A stretch of 64,000 nt of DNA from Mikania micrantha (lineage: Eukaryota; Streptophyta; Magnoliopsida; Asterales; Asteraceae). The position numbers were made by a program, and so were the translations under genes. The stretch lies in the NCBI GenBank assembly GCA_009363875.1, contig CM018680.1, forward strand, positions 65,011,279 through 65,075,278, given 5' to 3'. Below the pieces are notes generated by a model. It was not told where the DNA came from. It ran no database searches and was given only the letters and a program-made list of their open reading frames with translations. The first letter of the stretch is position 1; each line of letters starts with the position of its first letter. Of the stretch, positions 56,177-64,000 are shown piece by piece.

Positions 56177-56989
56177 ATGGCCGATCAAGCAGAGCAGTAT
56201 ATTTACCAGAGGTTTCCCTATTTGAGATTGGATGACACCCCTAGCTCTAGTGCAGGATCAGATTCAGGTCCTAGTGAGGCATCATCTGCAGCCTCACAAG
56301 CCACCCCTGCCGGACCTCATACACCGTCAGACCCCAGACCTGTTACACCACCACCACCATCACCAGTACCACCAACAGCATCTCCAGTAGTACCTAGTCC
56401 ACCTCATTCACCTTTAGTTCATATTTCTGCCGAGTGGAGACAGGACTCCTCTCCACGGAGAGTCCCTGAGTGGGACGGGTTGACGCGGATGCGAGGCCAA
56501 GCTCGCAAGACGACAGGTCTTCCTCCTAGACGACAGATGGCTCCCCGAGATGAGCCACAGACTATACATGAGGTGGGAGAATCCTCCCACCAAGCTGAGT
56601 GGAGAGCCCAGTTACAGCAGGTCACTCATGATCTGCAAGGGATGCGTCAGGATTTACAGCAGCAGAGTGCTATGATAGACGATACTCATAGCACTGTTTT
56701 AGAGATTTTGACTTCTCACTTGACCATTATAGATCGAGTGAACACATTGGAGGCAGACACGCAGGAGTGGAGGACTTCGGTTGAGGAGCGATTGCGTAGG
56801 ACGTGGGTGCGGAGGATTATTGCTACCTTTTGGCGGCAGGTTGAGCTGTTGAGGGCAGGAGTGGAGAGGGTGAGAGAGTCTCTGATTTGGCTTGCGATGG
56901 TCAGTTTCGAGACTAAGATGATCGTTTTGGGTGTGATTATGGCGGCAGTAGCCATGGTGTTTTCCTGCTTATCGTATTTTTTACGATAA
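56177..56989 (+). CDS. Extra ORF upstream of gag: Pro-rich, coiled-coil, C-terminal membrane segment
   Basis: 270 codons. I take the ATG at 56177 for its strong context (gcgATGGcc); the frame also opens at 56123. Residues about 22-95 are Ser/Pro-rich (TPPPPSPVPPTASPVVPSPP). About 150-215 is Gln/Leu/Glu-rich and heptad-like (QQVTHDLQGMRQDLQQQSAM), a likely coiled coil. A basic Arg/Trp stretch follows. The last 25 residues are hydrophobic (MIVLGVIMAAVAMVFSCLSY), a probable tail anchor. There is no signal peptide and no similarity I recognise to gag, pol or env. It lies between the primer site and gag, and neither Gypsy-1 nor Gypsy-3 has an equivalent. The frame is intact although gag-pol carries two stops. 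The role is unknown; membrane targeting is an inference. Confidence 0.7.
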   Translation: MADQAEQYIYQRFPYLRLDDTPSSSAGSDSGPSEASSAASQATPAGPHTPSDPRPVTPPPPSPVPPTASPVVPSPPHSPLVHISAEWRQDSSPRRVPEWDGLTRMRGQARKTTGLPPRRQMAPRDEPQTIHEVGESSHQAEWRAQLQQVTHDLQGMRQDLQQQSAMIDDTHSTVLEILTSHLTIIDRVNTLEADTQEWRTSVEERLRRTWVRRIIATFWRQVELLRAGVERVRESLIWLAMVSFETKMIVLGVIMAAVAMVFSCLSYFLR

Positions 56990-57284
56990 GTATGCTCATG
57001 TGGTTCTGTTTGGGACATCTTATGTCCATACGAATAGGTTGTTAGTGTGTGATGTGAATAGGAAATTTTGTTTGTGAAATGGATTCCCGGTAGTTAGTAT
57101 TGACGAATCGGTTCTGATTGTTCTTGTATTAAAACCTTGTGATGTATGAAACTATGGTACTGTAATAATATGGGTGTTTTTGTATATCTGTCTGTATAAT
57201 GAACTATGAGTGTGAACTATAATTAATTTTTCTGTGTGAGAACATAACCGTATGCGAACGTATCAATATGAGAACATGTCGGAC

Positions 57285-57795
57285 TAAAAATATATATTTC
57301 GCTGAAATACAGTACGGGAGCAATACTGTATGCGAATATATCGAACTAAAAATATATATTTCGCTGAAATACAGTACGGGATCAATACTGTATGCGAATA
57401 TATCGAACTAAAAATATATATTTCGCTGAAATACAGTACGGGATCAATACTGTATGCGAATATATCGAACTAAAAAGATATATTTCGCTGAAATACAGTA
57501 CGGGAGCAATACTGTATGCGAATATATCGAACTAAAAATGTATATTTTGCTGAAATACAGTACGGGAGCAATACTGTATACAAATATATATGTTACTCAA
57601 GTACAGTACAAGAGCCATACTGTACGAGAACATGTCTAAACGTGAACGTATCTAATTGTGAACATATCTGTAACTAAAGTACAGTACGAGAGCCATACTG
57701 TACGAGAACATGTCTAAACGTGAACGTATCTAATTGTGAACATATCTGTAACTAAAGTACAGTACGAGAGCCATACTGTACGAGAACATATCTAT
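57285..57795 (+). repeat. Hairpin tandem arrays between the extra ORF and gag
   Basis: Five units of 62 bp (acagtacggg at 57309, 57371, 57433, 57495, 57557), then three of 78 bp (acagtac at 57603, 57681, 57759). Each unit contains TACAGTA...TACTGTA around nine bases. Flanking phrases such as gagaacatgtc also recur. Confidence 0.92.
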
Positions 57796-58155
57796 TGTTT
57801 GTATGAGAACTTAGTGCATGAACTGAGAACATATCAGAGAACTTGTGTGAGAACATGTCCTAGTCCTGTATGAACATATCTCTAAAAACATGTGTTGCAA
57901 TGCAAAGAGCTGGGTAAGACTCTAACATGTTTTTGGAAATAACGGGACTAAGTATAACTACGAACAATTGTGTGATCTGTGTATAGTGCAAAAATGTCTG
58001 GACTAAATTCATGTAGTTATACTGTATTTTTTTTATAATCACATTTCAATATAAATTTTCAGTATAACTGAATATGATTGAAATTATGTGATAGAACGGG
58101 TTATATCTTTAATGTTTTTAAACTGACCTGAGTTTATCTGCTTGTGAGCAGATTA

Positions 58156-61100
58156 ATGGCTCCTAAAAGAGGTCGACCAGCTAAGAAAGCTGCTAAGAAC
58201 ATTACAAACCCTGAACCGAATCAAATTCCACCTCTGAATGTTGAATCAAATCCGGATCCGCATGTCAATCCGAAAGTGAACATGGTTCCACCTGGGAACT
58301 TGGAAACAAATACTACTCCACCAGTGAACCCTGGAGCAGGCATTGTTCCACCTGCTGGTACAAGCGGATCTGAAACAAATGAAGCTATGATAGCTCGAAT
58401 TGTGCGTGAACAATTATCTGCTTGTGGTGTGCTGACACAACACCAACCACATATTACCACAGGTTCTGGTAGAGACCACGGTCATGCTGAACATAATGCT
58501 AGTGGTGGTCACGTCGAAACTCATACCACCACCGGTACAAACACAATTATTCCTGATCCACCTCGACAGGGATGTACTTACAAGTATTTTGCTTCCTGTA
58601 ACCCTCCTACTTTTACTGGCAAAGAAGGAGCGGCTGGTCTTTTAAGGTGGATAGAGGAGATGGAAACCAAACTCAAAATCAGTCAGTGTTTAGAGGAGCA
58701 TAAGGTGTCTTATGCTGCCTGTTCTCTGAAAGACTCAGCTTTGACCTGGTGGAATACCCAGGCCAAGACATTGGGTTCAGCCACAGTTGACTCGATGGGG
58801 TGGAATGATTTCAAAACTCTGATTAGATCAGAGTACTGCCCAATTACTGAAATTCAAAAACTCCAGGAAGAATTCTGGAATCACTCTATGATCGGTGCTG
58901 ATTGTCTGGCTTACACCGATCGGTTTCACGAACTTACTTGTTTACTTCCCGATATGTTTCCTATGGAAGCAGCCTTGATCGAGAAGTACATTAAGGGTTT
59001 GATTCCCCATATTCGGGGAATGGTGACTGCTGCTGAACCTACAACTCTGAAACATACGATTCTTTTGACCACTAAGCTTACCAATGAGGCGGTAAGGAGT
59101 GGTACTCTGTCTTTGAAACCTTAGACGGCTCACAGTCGTAGTGATGTCGGTACCTCGAATGTGTCAAAAGGTACCAAACGGAAGTGGTTTGGCAAAACCA
59201 AGGCGAAAGCTCCGGCTGAGATCACCCAGAGCAAGCCAACTGTGAAAAACTATGGTGCTGCTATTCCTGAGAGGAAAGTTTATACTGGGCAGGCGCCCAA
59301 ATGCAATAAGTGTCCACTCCATCACTCGGGACCACGTCCTGTTTGTCTGAACTGTAACCGAGTTGGACATTATGCTAAATATTGCAACTTTCCTGCTCAA
59401 CCACAAAATCAAGCACCACGACAAACCACTCAAACCAACCGGTCATGTTACAAATGTGGAAGCCCTGATCATCTCATACGAAATTGTCCAAACAATAACA
59501 CCAATCCGGGAACTGAAGCTAGGGGGAGAGCTTTTCAGCTTGGTGCGACCGAGGCGAGACATGATGTAAATATTGTCACTGGTACGTTTCTTCTCAATAA
59601 TCTTTACGCATCAGTTCTATTTGATACAGGAGCAGATAAGAGCTTTATCTCTCCTGAATTTGCATCATTACTTTCATTGCCTACGGTAGATCTAGAAACT
59701 CCTTATGTTATTGAACTTGCTAACGGCAAGTTGATCAAAACTAACAGTGTTATTCAAGGATGTTCCTTGACTCTGAATGATCATCTTTTCAATATTGATT
59801 TACTTCCTATTGAGCTTGGGAGCTTTGATGTCGTTGTTGGTATGGACTGGCTTTCTGATAACCAAGCGGAAGTTGTGTGTCAAAACAAGGTGATCCGTAT
59901 TCCATTACCTAACGGTAATACACTGGTAGTTCAAGGAGAACGAGCTGGTAGAAGACTTGGTATCATATCTTGTATGCGAGCTCAGAAATTCTTAAGGAAG
60001 GGCTGTTATGCTTTCCTGGCACATGTGACTGAGCACAATTCTTCACCCAAACAAATCACAGATATCCCAGTAGTCAAGGATTTTTCTGAAGTTTTTCCTG
60101 AGGACATATCAGGATTACCCCCAGTGAGACAAGTTGAATTTCGGATTGACTTGATTCCAGGTGCAGCACCAGTTGCTAAAGCCCTGTATCGGCTTGCACC
60201 ATCCGAAATGCAAGAACTGTCAGGTCAATTGCAAGAACTGTCAGGTCAATTGCGAGAACTGTTAGACAAAGGTTTTATCAGACCTAGTTTCTCACCCTGA
60301 GGAGCACCAATTCTTTTCGTGAAAAAGAAGGATGGTTCATTCAGAATGTGCATTGACTATCGGGAACTCAATAAACTGACAATCAAGAACCGTTATCCAT
60401 TACCTCGTATCTATGATCTGTTTGATCAACTTCAAGGCGCTACTTACTTCTCAAAAATTGATTTAAGATCCGGATATCATCAATTACGAGTGCACGAAGA
60501 TGATGTTCCTAAAACTGCATTTAGAACTCAATACGGACATTACGAATTTCTAGTAATGCCTTTTGGTTTAACCAATGCACCTGCAGTTTTCATGGATCTG
60601 ATGAATCGAGTATGTAGACCTTATCTGGATAAATTTTTGATTGTGTTTATTGATGATATTCTCATTTATTCTCGAAACCAACAAGAACATGCTCAACACT
60701 TGAAATTAATCCTTGAACTTTTGGCACGTGAAAAATTATATGCCAAATTCTCCAAGTGTGAGTTCTGGTTACGAGAAGTTCAATTTCTTGGTCATGTAGT
60801 AAATCAAAACGGTATTCAAGTGGATCCCATTAAGATTCAGGCGGTGAAACAATGGGAGATACCACGAACCCCGACTGAAATACGCCAATTTTTGGGGTTG
60901 GCAGGTTATTATCGCCGGTTTATCAAGAACTTTTCAAAGATAGCCTTGCCACTGACCACATTGACACAGAAAAATCAACCGTTTATATGGGGTTCTCAAC
61001 AGGAGGAGGCGTTCCAACTGTTGAAACACAAACTCTGCAACACACCTATCTTGGCACTATCGGAAGGTACTGATAACTTCACAGTGTATTGTGATGCTTC

Positions 61101-62907
61101 ACGTCAAGGTCTTGGGTGTGTTTTAATGCAGAACGACAAGGTAATTGCTTATGCTTCTCGACAACTGAAAGTACATGAGAAGAACTTTACCACTCATGAT
61201 CTGGAACTTGGTGCAGTAGTGTTTGCACTCAAGATTTGGAGACACTATTTGTACGGAACCAAGTGTATTATATACACTGATCACAAAAGTCTCCAGCACA
61301 TTCTAGATCAGAAAGCGTTGAACATGCGACAGAGGCGATGGGTTGAACTTCTAAACGACTATGACTGTGAAATTCGTTATCACCCAGGCAAAGCGAATGT
61401 TGTAGCCGATGCCTTAAGTCGCAAAGAACGAGTTAAACCGTTACGTGTAAAAGCGTTAGGTATGACTATTCAAACTAGTCTAATTCCTCAAATTAAAGAA
61501 GCTCAGCAGCAAGCTTTACAAGCCATGAACTATTCTGCTGAGGAACTGAGGGGATTAGATAAGAAACTTGATACCAAAGACGATGGACTGTTGTATTTCA
61601 AAGACCGAATGTGGGTTCCTCTATTCGGTAACTCTCGAACAGTTATCTTGGATGAGGCGCACAAATCCAGGTATTCTATTCATCCAGGTGCTGATAAAAT
61701 GTATAAAGATCTCAAAGACTTTTACTGGTGGACTGGATTGAAGAAACACATAACTAAATACGTGGATCGATGTTTAACATGTCTCAAAGTTAAGGCTGAA
61801 CATCAACGACCTTCTGGATTATTGCAACAACCTGAGATTCCCATGTGGAAATGGGATCAGATCTCTATGGATTTCATTACTAAATTACCCAGAACATCAC
61901 GTAATCATGACTCTATATGGGTTATCGTTGATCGCCTTACGAAATCTGCTCATTTCTTACCTATCCGAGAGGATTATTCTATGGATCGACTCGCTAAACT
62001 CTATGTTAAAGAGATTGTATCTCGACATGGAGTACCGATCTCTATCATTTCTGACAGAGATAGTCGATTTATGTCACGATTTTGGCAAACTCTTCAGAAT
62101 GCTCTGGGCACGCAAATCAATATGAGCAGAGCTTATCATCCACAAACTGACGGACAGACTGAAAGAACAAATCAAACTCTTGAAGACATGCTCAGAAGCT
62201 GTGTGATTGATTTTGGAGGTAGCTGGGATATTCATCTTCCACTTGTTGAATTTTCATACAATAACAGCTACCATACCAGTATTCAATGCGCTCCATTCGA
62301 AGCACTTTATGGACGCAAGTGTAGATCACCTATCTGTTGGTCAGAAGTAGGTGAAAATCAAATCATAGGCCCAGAATTCATTCAGGAAACAACTGATAAG
62401 ATCGCCCTTATTCAGGAACGAATCAAAGCTGCTCGCGATCGTCAAAAGAGTTACGCTGATAATCGTCGTAGACCACTCGAATTTCAAGTAGGTGATCGGG
62501 TAATGTTGAAAGTGTCACATTGGAAAGGCATTTTCAGATTCGGGAAGAGAGGTAAACTTTCACCAAGATTTGTAGGGCCATTTAAAATTCTTGAACGAAT
62601 TGGACCAGTAGCCTACAGACTTGAATTATCTCTTGAACTCAGTAACATTCACGATCTCTTTCATGTATCTAATCTGAAGAAATGTTTAACTGATGAATCA
62701 TTGATCATACCTCTCGAAGAGATTCATATTGATGAAAAACTTCAGTTCAATGAAGAACCAGTAGAGGTAATGAATCGAGAAATGAAAGTGCTAAAACGTA
62801 GTCGCATACCAATCGTTAAAGTGCGTTGGAACTCGCAACGTGGACCCGAGTATACTTGGGAACGTGAAGATCAAATGAAATTAAAGTATCCACATCTATT
62901 CTCATAA
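58156..62907 (+). pseudogene. Gag-Pol of Gypsy-2 with two in-frame nonsense codons
   Basis: One frame from ATG 58156 to TAA 62907, broken by TAG (59122-59124, in Gag) and TGA (60298-60300, at the start of RT). Gag has a basic N-terminus and Pro-rich repeats. Zinc knuckles CLNCNRVGHYAKYC and CYKCGSPDHLIRNC are near 59344 and 59446. Protease has DTGA near 59621, RT has FIDDILIYS near 60649, and RNase H and integrase (HHCC; SMDFITK, SDRDSRF, DGQTERT) follow. The chromodomain-like tail (62758-62904) is joined. A 21-bp tandem duplication before RT repeats QELSGQL. Gypsy-1 reads W where the TGA lies. Probably inactive unless suppressed. Confidence 0.92.
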
Positions 62908-62934
62908 ACGATCGTCATAATGTAAGTCTTCTCT

Positions 62935-62970
62935 AAATTTCGGGACGAAATTTCTCTAACAGGAGGAGAC
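62935..62970 (+). other. Pre-PPT hairpin and polypurine tract of Gypsy-2
   Basis: AAATTTCG-gga-CGAAATTT (62935-62953), then ctctaac and aggaggagac before the LTR. Confidence 0.75.
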
Positions 62971-64000
62971 TGTGACAGTTGCATACGAGAATTTACGTCA
63001 TCAATGACGTGAGCACATTTGATCATTCTAGAAATCCACTTTGATTTAATAATTTCAATTGTTACAGATTGATAGTATGCGAGAAATGATGAACGTGGGC
63101 GAAAACCGTGCACAAAATGGAGTCCTGGATTGCCCGGAATCGAAAAACGAAGAAAAATTTCTAAGTATTGGATTTCTGGCCTCGTGGCGGTACGCGATGG
63201 AGTAGTTGAGCTTCCTTCGCGGTACGCGATGCTTGAAAAATATCTGAAATTCCCGAAAAGCTTCGCGGTACGCGAAGCCCAAATTGGCCTGCCGCCGCGG
63301 TACGCGACGGGTGAGGCGGTGGAGAAATCTGATCCTTTTATCATATTTTCATGCAGAATATGATATTCTTCTTCATCTCGCTTCTCTTTCAATTCCAGAA
63401 GAACAAACACACACTTCTACCATCTAAATCCATTTTTCAAGCCTTCTGAAGCCAAGGATCGCACCAGGGATTATCATAACAAGTTCTGATCGTTGTTTTG
63501 AAGTCAGAAATCCGTCAGATTAGGTAATGATCCGTCTAAACTCTCTAGTTTGATTTTGATTGATTAGATCTTGATTTTGAACGTAATGACATAGTTAGGA
63601 TTGTTGATTATTGCCTAGATGATGGCTAGGATTGATTATAAACGAATAACACGAAGTTTTAACGGTTAAATCCTTGTTGTGATCCGTTATAATGCCCGGT
63701 TTGCATGAAACCATACCCATAATTATAATGGTTTAATCCAATTGATTATAACAATGTAGGTGATTAGTTGGATTAATCTTTGAAATGCAAGGTTAAATCC
63801 AAGTATTTCAAACTAATCACAATCATTAACATACTCATTGGAATGATTATCTGATGTTTATGATAACAGTCAGATTAGTATGTTAAACATGGTTATTACA
63901 CCTATTATGATACTACATTGTGATATCTCATTATATTTGGGTAATCAATAACAAGGATTGATCATTCCTAAGCCATTAAAATTATCTAGAAACTGTTACA
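62971..64000 (+). repeat. 3' LTR of Gypsy-2 (first 1030 bp)
   Basis: Collinear with 53677 onward, TGTGACAG start, cut by the window edge. Confidence 0.93.

Larger units (their letters stand above)
53677..64000 (+). mobile_element. Gypsy-2: Ty3/Gypsy chromovirus, right end outside the window
   Basis: 5' LTR, iMet primer site, an extra ORF upstream of gag, a hairpin-repeat spacer, gag-pol with two in-frame stops, a chromodomain-like tail, PPT, and the first 1030 bp of the 3' LTR. About 15 differences separate the LTRs over the first kilobase by eye, so it is older than Gypsy-1 and Gypsy-3. Confidence 0.93.

Overview
The window is plant nuclear DNA, a eudicot and most probably an Asteraceae (daisy family) genome. 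This rests on intron-bearing genes, very AT-rich spacers, and a landscape of Ty3/Gypsy chromovirus LTR retrotransposons, Helitrons, tRNA-derived SINEs and (TA)n-associated MITEs. The family assignment is inference from the look of the gag genes, the LTRs and the kinase-jacalin gene. Nothing is bacterial or organellar.

Two host genes are supported, both on the minus strand. At the left edge (1-1358, running off the window) is a group I bZIP transcription factor closest to POSF21, with an intron in its 5' leader. At 40799-45628 is a four-exon gene joining an RD-type cytoplasmic kinase to two jacalin lectin domains. Two host-derived remnants lie further right: a CSI1-like armadillo fragment (50359-50645) and a MULE/FAR1-type transposase with an OTU protease-like tail (51046-53077), broken by frameshifts, a stop and a solo LTR.

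Mobile DNA fills the rest. Gypsy-1 (2455-14243, TSD tcttc) sits inside a non-autonomous Helitron. At 14.6-25.5 kb lie old LTR pieces, Helitrons, a SINE nested in a Helitron, and foldback MITEs. Gypsy-3 (29290-39847, TSD cttgt) has near-identical LTRs but a gutted interior, and a 647-bp block triplicated only in its 3' LTR. A minus-strand solo LTR (48461-50149, TSD agttg) and a solo LTR with TSD acggt (51204-52064) follow. Gypsy-2 (53677 to beyond 64000) is nested in an older relative. It has a 270-codon extra ORF upstream of gag and two nonsense codons in gag-pol.

The most interesting material is non-coding structure shared between the LTR elements. (1) A four-site cassette of GC-rich palindromes around GTAC, spaced about 32/46-48/32 bp, recurs in four LTR insertions. 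(2) A hairpin just before the polypurine tract has a stem that covaries between three elements. (3) A CCCGAC/GTCGGG hairpin lies at the LTR 3' end in three lineages. (4) LTRs and leaders are tiled with short palindromes whose sequences differ between elements while the layout is similar. Boundaries and spacings were read by eye; no alignment, folding or database search was run.
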